Positions 36,348 through 49,187 of a stretch of DNA of 64,000 nt are shown here, piece by piece. Within the stretch, counting starts at the first letter, position 1. Each line of letters begins with the position of its first letter. This DNA is from Fistularia commersonii (Eukaryota > Chordata > Actinopteri > Syngnathiformes > Fistulariidae): the NCBI GenBank assembly GCA_037954325.1, contig JBBMNZ010000021.1:11578616-11642615 (forward strand). Direction: 5' to 3'. Position numbers and translations under genes: made by a program. Below the pieces are notes generated by a model, which worked only from the letters and a program-made list of their open reading frames with translations, ran no database searches and was not told the DNA's origin.

Positions 36348-39300
36348 GGGGAGATGGGAACACAAAGCAGACAGATGAGAAATGAACTGTAGTGGAAAGA
36401 ATCAAAACACATTATTCTCTCTCAAGTTTTTAAGCGTTCTCTATCAATCATTTGTCCTGCATATGTAATCAAACTGAAATGAAAGCCTACCGCTTCAATG
36501 CATGAACTGGTGTCTTAAACAGACGTTAAATAGGAAATAAGTGGTCAGCCTGATGATCATTTTCTCTGTCCATCCATCTCAAACGCAAAGACCGAGCCCT
36601 GAATTCTGAAGCTTGGAAAGGTTCTGTATTATAAATCCGTCAAGCTTTTAATCTGTCTCAAATCAGTACTTCTGATTAGCATTTGCCTCTGCCGCAGACT
36701 GAGACCTGCACAGGGCGGCATACCGCCACAATGGGCCTTCACTAATGTGTGCTGGAGCTCCGGGGAAACAAGAAAATTGAATGAAGCAAAGAATTTAGGC
36801 CCACCGGCAATTAACTGCCTGCTTCTAGGGTCGGTAAAAATAACATATTCGGCAATTTATAGACCATCGGTTATGATATCGGCCCTTTCAAGTGTAGTAC
36901 ATCACATAATTGTATTTAAAGGTCTACAAAAGCAACATTATCCATCCAATATTGAGAGGCTCCAGAAAAAGCTACACAATTATACTACCGAGGATAGGCG
37001 GGCAAAAAAACAGAAGCTCGTGTCCAAAGCTTAAAATGAATACTTTCAAATATTTTAATTCATATGTGGATTCTATAGGTTTTCTTTTGTCTTGTTATTA
37101 TCTTTTTTATAGTAATATCAAGTGTGTTTATTACACATTTTTATTATTTTATTTTACTTTGTTTATTTCTTTAACTAATCTTACTTTTTTTTTATTGAGA
37201 TTATTTTATTTGACATGGTCTACTACTATCATACAGGTTTCTTATTTTCTTTGATTTCTTCTTTCCTTTCGAATGGGTTTTGTATTTGTGCAATTTTACA
37301 GTTGTAAAGCTGCAATTCTGCTATGAAATGAGCTGTTTTTTTGTTTTGTTTAAATAGTAAAAATTATAAAAAAAAAAGACAAAAAAAAAAACTTGATGTA
37401 ACATCCCCGTGTATTTAGCTAAACAACACCAAATGTAGAACCATGATTAAAACATACAGATTGCTGGGGATGATGTTTCTGTGACATATTTATGATGTAT
37501 AAGGCATCATAAATAGCCTTTGTTTTGCCGATCGTCTGCCCGCTGTACTGCAGACGCAGTGTTGCGATCAGAGACCAGCAGTTACAGTGGACCCCCGGTG
37601 AGCACAGTACTCATTTGCATAGTTGTTTCTCAGCCTGTCTGATGTAATATGACTTTAATGAACATTTGCTATTAAACACCGTCATGCATTTCTGAGAGCG
37701 ACACTTCACACTAAACCCAAAGCGCTCCGTATTTGTTAGTGTGTGTTCTCCAGTCAAGAGAGGAACATCAATTAGGAAATCAATTTGGAGCTGATTGACC
37801 AAAAATTACGGTTTGTTTTGTGTTTTTTTTTAGCTTAACCTCCTGAGCCATTATTTAAAGCACTTGATGTAGGAACCATAAGTGAGGCGTGCAGATAGCA
37901 ACTCTTAACTATTAACCTCTGAGCAACTCAATTTTCCTCCCTTCCTTGGTTGCCAGGGTAACCATGCTGCAAGGGTCTAGATTAATGAAGGCACAGGTGC
38001 TATAGTATTTAAGCGTTTGACACCAGGTGCTATGGTGACAGTCTTGTGACAGTGAGACTGCAATGTTTTAGAAATCCTTCAACTCCGCAGTCGGGGACCT
38101 CTGAACATGTTACACTGCCGAGTGAAAATAGAAGGAAGACAAAAAGAGACTTGACACTACTTTCTCCAGTTGTGATTCAAAATGTCAACAGGGAAAAGCG
38201 TGATGATAAAACTGTCTGCAGCTGATGTATGGAATATTGCCCCTCATAATGCATATTGCCGCGCCTGTCAGTTCCCCCTCCCGGCCAATGTTTACAGGAG
38301 AAAGTGCGAGGAAATGAAAGTCTGCTCAGATAAGAAAAATTATGCACTTCTTCAAAAAAAAACAACAGGCATCTTTCTGTGACACTGGTGTGAAAGGAGA
38401 TGGGACTTTTTGGCATGGTGGGGGCGTCAGTTGGGCTGAGCGTGGGGGGGGAAAGTGGCACTGCATAAAAACAAGGGGGGCAGAAAAACAGTGCATGATG
38501 AACGGACAGTGAATCCGAGCCCTGCGGGCTGCAGGAGAGCGCACGTTAGTTGGAGGGGATGATATGGCAAGGGGCCTGAGGAGAAATTCTAATGTTGATT
38601 TCCAGGCGGTCTTGTGAGAATCACTTGGAAGTTGCACATCCTCGGAAATTCCTAGAGGGTGTGAAATGTCAGCTGAGCCCAAGCAAAAATGAGCAAGTGA
38701 GGTGGAAGCAGAAAAAGACGAGGGAGCCCGACGTGCCGGTAAACAACATATCCCGGGTAACAAACACTGGGAGTTTTTTTTTCCGCTCTGAGCAGGGAGA
38801 TTTCTATTTTTTTTTCCACCTTCCCTTTACAGCCTCTGGTTCCCTGGTTTCCTCTAGGCCCCAAAAGAGCGCCTGAATTCCCAGAAGACTCCCTTATGAT
38901 TGCCTTTGTGAAAAGCTGCACGTTGGCTACACTGAAAGTTTCACACAGAAAAGGTAAACAGTTACAGGTCATCTTAAAATGGCATCAGGAAAGGTTTAAA
39001 GTAAAGCGGGTGACGGTTTGCAGAGTTTCTACGGTGGGATTGTTCTGCTCCATAGTTTAATGCGTGTTAAATCACACCCGTTTTTTCGCAAAGCTTCCAT
39101 TTAACATTTCTATAAGTGGAAGGTTGAAAGGCAGATGCAAAGTGTGAAAAGGGTGGGATGGGAAAAATCAATCGTTATGACCCCTCTTTGACCCGGTGGT
39201 TCATATCTGAGCAGAGGGAGCACATTCCCATCGCACCATTACACGCAACCTGTGTTATTAAGTATTTCCCGCTATCTTTGAAAAAAAAAAACCCCTGAAC

Positions 39301-42300
39301 CTCAGGGAACACCGAGGTTGGTCCGGCGTTGTCCGTCTCCACTTCCAGATAAACCCTTCACATGGCGCAGCCTCACTGCCTCCGATAACACGTAAACAAG
39401 TGAGCGAAGAAACTGATACGTTCTGTCGAACGGCGTTGCTTTTTTGTAATTAAAGTCCAAACAGCTTCTCCTTGCGCAGACACAAATGTTTGTTTCATGT
39501 CTGAGTGCGGTTGAACCCTCCTTTCCAACCGCCGCTGAACGCCGACCTTAACAAGACTACATTTGTGTGTCTGGACACTTACATACAGCGGTCTGCATTC
39601 AGTTTATCTATAAACGTCAAATGAACCCAAAGAGAGGTCAGCTTGACATGACTTTGGATAATAGGATTTTTATTCTGTCGAATATTGAAGGGTGTCTTCT
39701 TTTTTTCCCAATTTGAATGCATTTCCCTTCTTATGGGTTTAGTTAAATACAGGCAAACCTTCAAGAGAAACCAAATAAGTCAATTTGAAGCTTTCACTCC
39801 ATTTACTGTGGGTTTGATAGGTGGAAAAAGGAAAGACTGCCGTTTTGATTTTCTCTTTCTTTCCAGGCCAGCTAAATTTATCCCTAATAGCTTGGCAAAG
39901 CCGTCATCTCCTCATAACCACAGACATGATTTGGACCACGTGTCGAGCGATGATATCCACTGAGAACGGGTGCATTCAAGCTCATCTCGAAAAACAATTT
40001 TGCAGTGTGCGATGAAGCCGAGGTACCTTTTTTCAAAGGGGAAACATTTGAGCAGGAACTATTAGAAACATTCGGACCTCCAAGGTGAGATCATGGTGGA
40101 TTTCTCCAAAATGAACTAGTTCTTCCTGCAGGTCACATCAAGGTGGCTGGGAAAATGACCCGAGCGATACGACAAGGCCCCACTGCTTTCCATATGCTCA
40201 TCCTGTCATAGTGATGGAGTTCTGTACCTTTGCATATTTCATAGGAACCAGATGGCACGTTGTGAAAATTAATACAAATATTTATGCCAGTATGCAGGAA
40301 CACAGCGTGCCGTGTTCAATGCTCAGTCGCCATTGTATGCTTTCACCAGCCCATACTTTTCAGAAAGGGTTCACATACTTCATTACACCAGAGTTCCTTT
40401 ACGGGTCATTTAAAGTTAAAGTAGAGACATCACATTCTAAATAGCACTTCATCAGCCATGCAATTATATAGTCATTTACATCTTATCTGCATGTTTCCAA
40501 GGAAACATCTGCAAATAGCTGAAGTTTCATTTGTGTTTTTTTTTCCACAAATATTAACCTTCCTTTTAAAACATAAGAGTCAAACACCACCAACAGCTGC
40601 TTTTCTCTCTGCACTCCCTTACTTTGATGATACATGTTATTAAAATGGTTCGATTTGTGCGTCAGCTTCATTGATCAATTTACCACTGATTTATAAGGAA
40701 CAATCATACAATCTGCAGCTCATCAGTGCAGGTGTGTTGTTTACCCTCACACAGAAATATGTATATATAAACATATAAATGCATGAACAATGCGTGTTTC
40801 ATCAAACATGCAGACAGCAATACAAAAACTTCAAGATATTGTATGCAGATTACCGGGGAATCCTGGATCACGAGATCCCTCTGGGACCGGAGTCAATTTC
40901 ATTGTTCATAATTTAACTGGGACATGACGGGGAGAACGAGACAGGCGCAAATTCATTGTTCATCGCCGTTAATCTCCCTGTTTGTGTCTGACTCTGAACT
41001 GATATCTGATGTTTTCGGTATTGAAATCCAAAGACAATACACACGTGAGGCATGTAAATAGATGTATTTAATTCTGCACAACATTGTATAGAAGCAGAGA
41101 TTATTCTCTAATCTTTTTAGATTTATTTCATAGGACAATCTGTGATTTGCTTGTTATTAATATGCTTTCTACTTTTATGATATATTATTAATGGGTTTAT
41201 ATGAGTTGAGCTTCACGTAACCTATTTAAGTATTTCTAATATGCTTTGTGATGTTAGAAGAAAATAAAAGTTCCCATTAATTTCCTTCAGGAATCTCTGA
41301 CAAACATCACGACTGACAAACGTCCATCCTGAGCCAGCCGTGGCTGTAAAAGGCATTCAAAGGAGTGTATTATCTCAGCTCAATTTGTTTGAAATTAAAC
41401 ACATCTAATCGTAATGCATGGCTGCCATCTTGATAGTGTGATATAATGGGTACATTTTCAATTTAATGGCCCATCGAAACCTCAGTGGGGGGTGAACTTA
41501 TAACGTGGCACCCGGCATCCAGAGCCACTTTTCCAAGAAATCTAAATGATGCTCTACAACCTTTCCTCCTTTAGTGTGTGATGCCAAAAAGTGTGTGAAG
41601 GGAGACTGTATAACATCTATAATTGAACGGATAGGGTTACATCAGCGTTTCCCCACTAGCGGCAGAGGAGACGGGAAAAATGAATGGCAGAGGATAATCT
41701 TGCTATTCCTCTGAGACCGGCTGGATCTAACAGGTTGTCAAGATGAGATACAGTGAGAAGACTCAAACACTGAAGAAAAGCACATGAATACAGATGAGAA
41801 ATACATTTCAACGCCACATCTTTATTTAAATGTGATAGAAAATGTAATTTTTTATCAATCAGCTCTATGAAATCTATAGGGGCGCTCTGCTGTGCGCAAA
41901 CCCTGCCTAGGTATATAATTGAATCTAACCCTAAATAAAAACTGTCCAGCCTGGCCCTGACCCAAGCATATTGGATTCAAACCTGATATATTTGCTAATA
42001 AAGGCAGCAAAAATATAAATGCGGATGAAAAAAAATAAAAAAACAACCCGAATTTCTTTTCAAAGGCAAATGAATCTTCATAAATTAGACGATATTAGAA
42101 ATAACACCTGATGATAAAGGGAGCTGATGGTTTGGGATGGCATCTTTTTTTCAAAAGAAGGAACAAAATGGCTGGTCTGAATCCGCCGGGAGGTTTTACC
42201 TGCCGTTATGTGTCTTACATCTCTTTCCCCAGTGCTCAGATATTGTCACCTCATTGCAATGGGGATCCACATGGCTGGAAATCTCCTGGAAAATCTCCGT

Positions 42301-43559
42301 CTCATTTTTTTCCCCCAATTATTTGATTCGAAATATGTTTAAAATCTGCCAATGACCACAAGGTTGCAAGCAAACGTCTAAGAAATCAGAGTCATTCGGT
42401 TCAGTTACGTGTGAAAGTAGATAGGTCATATTCCAGACAAGTGGAGATTGTGGAAAAATACAGTTTCACACACTTCACACACACATAATCAGCCTTGCAG
42501 CCGCGGCCTCAGGTGGAATTCAGTTCCATTAGTAAAGAATAGTATTTCTTCCACTGAGGGGAGGATCTGTTCATCGCATAGACTGCGGAAATAAAATGAG
42601 CGACTCAGCCAAGAGTCTCTCATCGTGTTTGATTCATTATTTGCGTGATCTCTCAGAAGTTATTAGATTTGTTAAGCTTCACTCTGGAGCCACAATTTTT
42701 GCTCGCTTATCATGGCAATCAACTATTCCCCATCTGGTGTTAATTTAGCACGTTCACTAATGACACTGATAATTACATTTACAAAACAGACTTATTGAAG
42801 AATGTGTGGAAATGATGAAGACATCATTCGAAGCCATTGAGAGATTCAAGCAGTCTGATTGACGATGTTTGTTTTTTTCCCCCCTCCTTACGATGCAAAA
42901 CTTTACGTCTAAAGAAATAATCGGACCGTCATCTGAAAGCAGGGAAGCCTCAGAGGGAATCTGCCAGGTCCCGTTGTTTAGAGAATCAAATGTCGCTGTT
43001 GCAGGAAAGATACACGTGAGGGATCAGGACGGGTGGTCCCCGATTTAAGTGTGTGAGCTGATTTTTCAACAAGATACTATAGAGGAGATATAAATACGCC
43101 AAAGTCTCTCCCCAAGCCTCCGTAAGGCTGAGCCGAGACGAGAGCATCTGTCACTTGTCACGACGATTCCACCTCAAAGCTCGGCACTAAATCTAACACG
43201 GCGTTACTTAGACAATACTGTGCACAAGAATAGCAATGACAGGACTCAAGAGAGTGACAAAACAGAGCAGATAGAATTAGTAAGAGCACACTTAACATGT
43301 AATCAGCACCCTTTCAAGATGTCAAGTTCGAGCGTCAAAGCTCTCTGGCGGTCCCCGACAATTGTCATGTCATGGCAAAACACTCATGTCACTGTCAAGC
43401 AGTCTGTCCGGCGGAGATCCGCATGCCGTTTCATTCGTAGGTGAACTCGCCACGCAGCTTGTCGTGCGACACGGCAGCCTCCGAGTCCGGGGTGCGTGCA
43501 GCACAGGTAAGTATGCACAAGGGACCAAGTCTCATCCTACTCTAAATGAGAAGAACTGA
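36348..43559. other. probable long 5' intron of the GPR22-like gene, no exon recognised
   Basis: AT-rich non-coding sequence of about 7 kb. Minus- and plus-strand frames reach 145 codons (38326-38763 minus) without a recognisable motif. No COG5 exon is visible on either strand. The sequence may harbour regulatory elements, but none can be identified from this one sequence. Confidence 0.4.
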
Positions 43560-43990
43560 TCTTCCAAGGATAAAAAATGCATCGACATTTACATATAGAT
43601 ATGTGATGAATCTTTCATTTACACAATGCGTGTCAAATGTCTGGATGGGTGATTGTTTGGTCAATCGATCAATCGGTTGATTAATCGATTGGTTGGTTGA
43701 TGGATGGATGGATGGATCTGTCATGAAAATGTGTATATGATGCAGCTTTCATTTAAACAATGCGTGTCAAATTTCTAGATGGATGGAAGGACGGATGATC
43801 AGTTGGTCGATCGATGGATAAATCAGTTGATCGATTGGTTGGTTGATGAATGGACGGATCTGTCATGTAAATATGTATCTTTCATTTCAGCAATGCATGT
43901 CGAATTTCTGGACGGATAGATGGACGAATGGATAGATCTGTCATGTAAATGTGTGTTATATATCTTTCATCTACCCAATGCATGTCTAAT
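43560..43990. repeat. degenerate minisatellite, four units
   Basis: A conserved core CTTTCATTT...CAATGC(G/A)TGTC.AATTTCT begins at 43612, 43746, 43879 and 43964, giving spacings of 134, 133 and 85 bp. Between cores lie GATG/GATC-rich spacers (TGGATGGATGGATGG, GGTTGGTTGATG, TCGATCGAT) followed by ATCTGTCATG. The last spacer is shortened. The spacers are themselves partly palindromic (ATCGAT-containing). Confidence 0.85.
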
Positions 43991-44685
43991 TTCTAAATCC
44001 TCCCCAAAGTGCATTTGTGCAAAGTGAATTTTTTTCCACTACAAACAAGCGGTATAGTGTTAACCAGTCACGTTTTAGCGGGCGGCTGCGGTATCTGCTT
44101 TCATCACGAGAAAAAACTGGCGTTCCACTCCAACTGAGTGAAACGATCCCCTCATTGACTTAATCTTAATTTTTCTACACCTCATGCAGTTAATCAGATT
44201 GGGATGCAACTATTGCAGAGGCCATTACTTCTATGTTTGGGAACATGCAGGTAGCTAAATATATATTGTTAAATAGTATAATAATATTATAATAGTCCCA
44301 AATAATGATGTCTGCCAGGCTTTGTGATCTCAGGAGATTAAACAACGAGTAAGATACAAACCCTTTACTTTGAAATAAATGCAAATATTGTTAAATGCCA
44401 TGTGTGACTTTTACACACAATCACAGGAGGGTGCAAAGAACAACCAATGTTTTCTCGCCTTTTGATATAAAAAAAAAATTGCTCGGTTTCTGTGATGTTA
44501 CTGCAGAACCTTCACTCAATTCTGCTCTCCTTGGATGGTTACACAAACACACATTGTCTCCTCCCCTGAGGTTTCAGAGCAAGACTTCAGTCACATGCTC
44601 ACGCACGCACACACACACAGATCCTTTCTATGATGTTGTCAGCTGCTGACTATTAAGATTCTGATCAAAACATAGTGCGGCTTAC
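43991..44685. other. gene-poor sequence
   Basis: No gene recognised. A short impure CA tract lies at about 44600-44619. Confidence 0.5.
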
Positions 44686-44851
44686 ATTATGGATTTCATG
44701 CCTGGGTTTATAATCTTTTAGCAGAGACACCGTAACGTATTTCTGCTCGGGGCTCCGGTAGGGCCGGGGATGGGGGCCCTGCTGGGGTTGTGCACAATGT
44801 GGACGGAGTGCTGTCAAACCAAAACTACGAGCACACAGACGGGGAAGCACC
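44686..44851 (-). other. candidate non-coding exon of the GPR22-like transcript
   Basis: On the minus strand a (CT)n tract (the GA repeat at 44854-44885) ends in CCAG, forming a strong acceptor. 166 bases later the sequence reaches a consensus donor (CATAAT then GTAAGC, GT at 44684-44685). It sits between the CpG-rich block at about 47 kb and the acceptor at 36346, on the same strand. One frame is open across it, but I recognise no protein, so I read it as 5' UTR. Confidence 0.35.
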
Positions 44852-44852
44852 C

Positions 44853-44853
<1 letters not shown>

Positions 44854-44885
<32 letters not shown>
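44854..44885. repeat. (GA)n microsatellite
   Basis: Sixteen GA dinucleotides. On the minus strand this is a CT tract that would act as the polypyrimidine tract of the exon-like segment ending at 44851. Confidence 0.95.
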
Positions 44886-44889
<4 letters not shown>

Positions 44890-45214
44890 CGCAAGTAAAG
44901 ACTGAGCCTGACAGAAAAAGCAACGTTCCACATTAGAAGTTCGCTTGTTTATGCTGAAATATCGGGTTATGAATTCCGAGCTCCTCTTCGTGCATATTTT
45001 CACATTTAAAAATTGAAATACTGTCCTTTACTTTCATCTCCGGCTGAACAGATGCAGCGAAAGCACAAGCAGGGTCACGACTCTGCCTCCGCCTGATTGG
45101 CTAATCCATCCTGGATTTTTACAGCCCTTAATTGTATCTACTCTTCAAACTGCAAGCATATGCAGACACACAGTGATCATGTCCGTCAATCATATTTTTA
45201 AGTCGTTTCGTAAT

Positions 45215-45236
45215 GGGGGGGGGGGGGGGGGGGGGG
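45215..45236. repeat. G22 homopolymer
   Basis: A run of 22 G on the plus strand, the same length as the run at 15922-15943. Exact length is likely to be uncertain in any assembly. Confidence 0.9.
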
Positions 45237-46411
45237 AGCAGTTGGCTGCATCGTAGGGGGGTTTGCACAAAATTAAGGGAAACACAGTACGCTGAGGAGG
45301 AAAGACGTGGATCGTGGAACAAGAGAGTAAAAATCTTAATTTAATCTTGTACGTATCTGCAGCTGGATAGGAATACGGGGGACGAATGGCACCACTTTCC
45401 GCCCGAGCCATTAAAGTAAATGGGAAATGGATTCATTGCTCAGGTACGGGCGCCTAGAAAACTCGGGTTTGAGGTCTCGCAGAGGACCTGGATGGTTTGC
45501 TGTTGTACTGCTACCTGAATTATTTATTTCTCGGCCGAAATAGCCCGCCATCGCACGGATGCACGTGGGAACGCGGCGGAGGAGAAGAAGGAGAGGTAAG
45601 AGGCCGAGAGAAGAAGAAAGGAGGAAGGGAAGGCACATGTTGCAGCCGAGAGACGCTAGACAGAGAGAGACAGACACTGTGGAAAACGATGAGGTTATTC
45701 ACGTGATGGAGGAGGCAATTAGAAGACAATTAATATACATGGCCAGATGGTGGCACTAGGACGGGGAGGGGATGATGATAGAGTCCCAACACACACAAAC
45801 ACACACTACTTCTTTCATTTGTCCACAAGGATTTGATTTACCTCCTTCATGTTGACAATCAAAGGCACCCACTGTGGAAGACAGAGTCGGGGTGCCAGCG
45901 GCGGAGCTCAGACCCCAGCGCTTTCATCAGGTCTTTGCGTTCCTCCACCTCCACACCGATGCGACCAAACCCTCTCGTGTTCATTACAACTCATCTCGCC
46001 TGCTGTGTCCGCTTTTCATTACACCTCTATCTCTCAACAACCCCCCGCCCCCCCAACACACACACACACCTTTTAAGCTGTGTTTGATTTTGTTTTTTTG
46101 AATGTTGCTAAGGAATAACAGATTATAAGCAGAGTAAATGTTACTTTTTTCCTTCTGAGCCTGTCATTTGTCAACACAAAGCCTTTGGGAAAGGGGGAAA
46201 AAGACAACTCCAGCGGTAGAAAAGAACTAATTGAAACTCAGAGGATTAGATTCATTGATAATTCTAACAAATAAACCAAAAAATAGAGATTGTAGGACTT
46301 AAACGCATCTGTTTTGGGATTTGTTCAGCTGCTGTGTGTTTGTGTGTGTGTGTCCCCCCTGTTTGAACATTTATAGGAAACTTTTCCCATCTTGATTGAC
46401 CAATACTCCCC
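45237..46411. other. no gene recognised
   Basis: Mixed composition with a purine-rich stretch at about 45570-45680 (GGAGAAGAAGG type) and a CA/C-rich stretch near 46040-46070. Overlapping frames on both strands follow this low-complexity sequence. Confidence 0.5.
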
Positions 46412-46579
<168 letters not shown>

Positions 46580-46849
46580 GACTTGTACAATCAACTTCAT
46601 AGAACTTTCACTTGTTTCTTTTGAGTGGTGAAGCTGAATCAGAATACATTTATTCCAGTTTTGTTACAGGTCAAACAAGGGGATAGTGACTATTATCGCT
46701 TGGTTGTCTGACATTTTGCCACTTCATCTCATTTACAGACACATTAGATAGCATCTTGCAAAGTGAGTAAAATCCCATACTCGCATTTCTTACTGAGCAC
46801 AGAATCGTTTTAAAGTGGGAAATTAAGGCCGAATTGGAAATCTTATCAC

Positions 46850-47760
46850 GCCGAAGTCTGTAAAACCCATAAAAGCGCAAAAGCAGGGGCCCCGGCGGAC
46901 CGTTCGAGATACGAGGGGTTGTTTTCTCCCAGGAAGGGATGGACGCAAGTACAAAATGTTACTCCTCCGAGCGGAGGAGCGCACTCGGCGGGTGCGTGTG
47001 CGCATTTGCGAGATGCAGCTGCGCCGACGACTCCCTTAGGAGCGTGGGAGAAAACAAACGCACACGCACAGCCTCGGAGTCTGCAACTGTGTCAAGCACC
47101 TACTCCCACGCACAGCCCGCAGGATGCAAAAATAATAATAATATTAAAAAAAAAAGATGTCTTTTTGCGCGAATCGATACGTTGCGGGTGTAGTTGATCC
47201 GTGCGGGCGGTTCGCTCCGGACCCGCAGGAAATCAGCCTTGGAGGGAGGATCAATTACAGAAAGTTGGCTTTTTGTGCAAAAGTAAACAATTTCGTGCTT
47301 CTGAAAGCTACGGTGTTTTATCCCCCACACGCACATCTGGATCAACATCACCCCGCACAAGAGACCCAAGTGATAGTAAAAGTTAAATATTCCTTCGTTT
47401 TGTGCGTGAATTAAAAACAAAATTATACATCTATAAAATCACACGTACATTTCCACGGGGATCGGATAGAAGAAGCGCACACTTACCCCGCGGTCGGTGC
47501 GTCGGTGCCGTGCGCTCGGCCATCCGTGCGCGTAAAACGTGGAGCGGCGTCTCCTCCAGACCAGAGCAGCGCCGGGGCGCCGCCGAGCAGCGGCTCCGGG
47601 ACGGACGGACGGCTCCGCGGGCACGGCGCGCCAGGTGTCCGCTCTCAGGACGTCTCCGGCGGACTGAGGCGGAGGGAGGGGTGGCGCCAAACGGATCCTC
47701 CGCGTTAAGTGGTCGGCGTCTATGGCGTGTGTGCTTGTGCGTGGCAGGTCGTGGAGGAAC
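46850..47760 (-). promoter_or_regulatory. CpG-rich block, candidate promoter of the GPR22-like gene
   Basis: CpG dinucleotides are dense here (notably 46860-47060 and 47450-47710), unlike the AT-rich surroundings. This is typical of a vertebrate CpG-island promoter. Within it, a minus-strand donor (CCGCGGG then GTAAGTG, GT at 47485-47486) would end a first exon at 47487. An ATG in good context at 47523 precedes that donor. Spliced to the exon-like segment at 44851 it would make a 24-codon upstream reading frame that stops in the second exon. The transcript start is not visible, and the island could serve another, unseen transcript. Confidence 0.4.
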
Positions 47761-48956
47761 CCCCCCCCCTTCCCTCCTCCTCCGTGTGCGTGTGTGTGTG
47801 CGTGTGTGCTTAGAGTCACATTCAATTTCCATTAAGGAAACTGAGAAATCTGTTTTTCTTTTACTCTTTGAACGTAGCAGTGACATAAGCTGATCCACAC
47901 CAGTCCGATCACTGAACACACTAACACACACACACACACAATCAGCTGATCTCGATCAAACGGGAGGCTCCAGGTTAAACGTTGCCATGGTGACATGAAT
48001 CGGTTAGTTCATGCAGAATGCAGGGATTCAGCCAAGATGCCGCTTGAACCCTCGGCTCATGACTCTAAAAGGCCATAAACAATATCAGCACAATTTAGAT
48101 TTGCTTAAAGGGATTTTGTGTTCAAGCGCTCATTGTTTCGGGATCCTCTTTCTCCCATTGTGAAGGTCAAGGAGTAATATGTGTCTTTAGAGGAGTAATT
48201 TGCACATTTGTTTAGTTTTTAAAAGTTCTAAGTGACCTAGGATTATATATGAAAAAAGGGATATATTTAAAACCCACGAGAAATATTTCCTTTTTTATAA
48301 ATGTGTAACATCAGTGCACATACAAAAAAAAGGGTATTTAAATAACTGTTCATTTCATGGAGGACGGACAGATGAATTGATACTACGAGGCAATCAAAAA
48401 TGGGAAATCCTCCTCTTCCCTCTGTGACATTTCTAACTGCTGCCCTCCATGACATCAGCAAATAAAGCTGCTGATTTCATCAGGTCAGTCTTTTCTGCCC
48501 CCGATAGTAGGTGTAAATCCTGACAGAGAGAAACCTGCAGATGAGTCGCAGCCTGACTTCTGACCTGCAGAAACTCCATCAGGCATTTACACTCTTCAGA
48601 ATATATCAGGCAATTTGGCCAAGCCTTTTTTTTTTTTTTTTTTTTTTTTACTGTTTCTTTCTTGGACAAGTCACCCAAAGTGGCACTTGTGCAGCGAGCT
48701 GTAGCCTTCATCCGTCCCTGCAGCTGCTTGCTCTTCCTCTGTTTTTTTTTTCCGAGGGAGAAGTTGGGTGCAGCTGACAGGACGGTGTAGGAAGCAGGAC
48801 AATTAGGGAAGCATGGGAGAGACAGCTGGACCTGTTGCCAATTACCAGGACTGTGACCAGGCGCCTCACACAAGCCGGCCTAATGGGACCACACAGCACA
48901 TGTATGCCCACTTCCTGATGAACATGGGTTTCATTTTGATGAAGAGGGAAATTATG
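47761..48956. other. no gene recognised
   Basis: Non-coding sequence between the CpG-rich block and the 3' end of cidec. It includes a 24-base T run at 48626-48649. Confidence 0.5.
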
Positions 48957-48962
48957 TTTATT
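48957..48962 (-). terminator. candidate poly(A) signal of cidec
   Basis: AATAAA on the minus strand (TTTATT on plus), about 226 nt beyond the cidec stop codon. It is the nearest consensus signal I noticed. Confidence 0.4.
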
Positions 48963-49187
48963 TTTTCATCTCCATCGGGGGAAAAAAATGGTTAGAAACA
49001 ATAAAGAGAAAGTTCTTTATGATGAACAATGTTGCAGGTTCTGCGTGAAAAACATTAAAATGTAACAGCGAGAGAGAAGCTGAAAGGAGAGACTAAAACA
49101 ACGGAGCAAGTAGGCGCCTTGTTTCTCCGATGATCTCTGCCCTTTGTTCATTATCTAAGTGTGGACAACGAGCTCCCTACAACTCCA

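Noticed and set aside
36830..36900. ATTCGGCAATTTATAGACC-like sequence reminiscent of a hAT repeat
   Set aside because: The resemblance is too weak and short to support an element call.
44686..44851. Reading the exon-like segment as protein-coding
   Set aside because: A frame is open across it, but I recognise no homology, and a 5' UTR exon of the downstream receptor gene explains its splice sites without needing a protein.
47402..47937. 163- and 168-codon opposing open frames in the CpG-rich block
   Set aside because: High GC lowers stop frequency on both strands. No domain is visible, and the donor at 47486 cuts the minus frame after 13 codons from the ATG at 47523.
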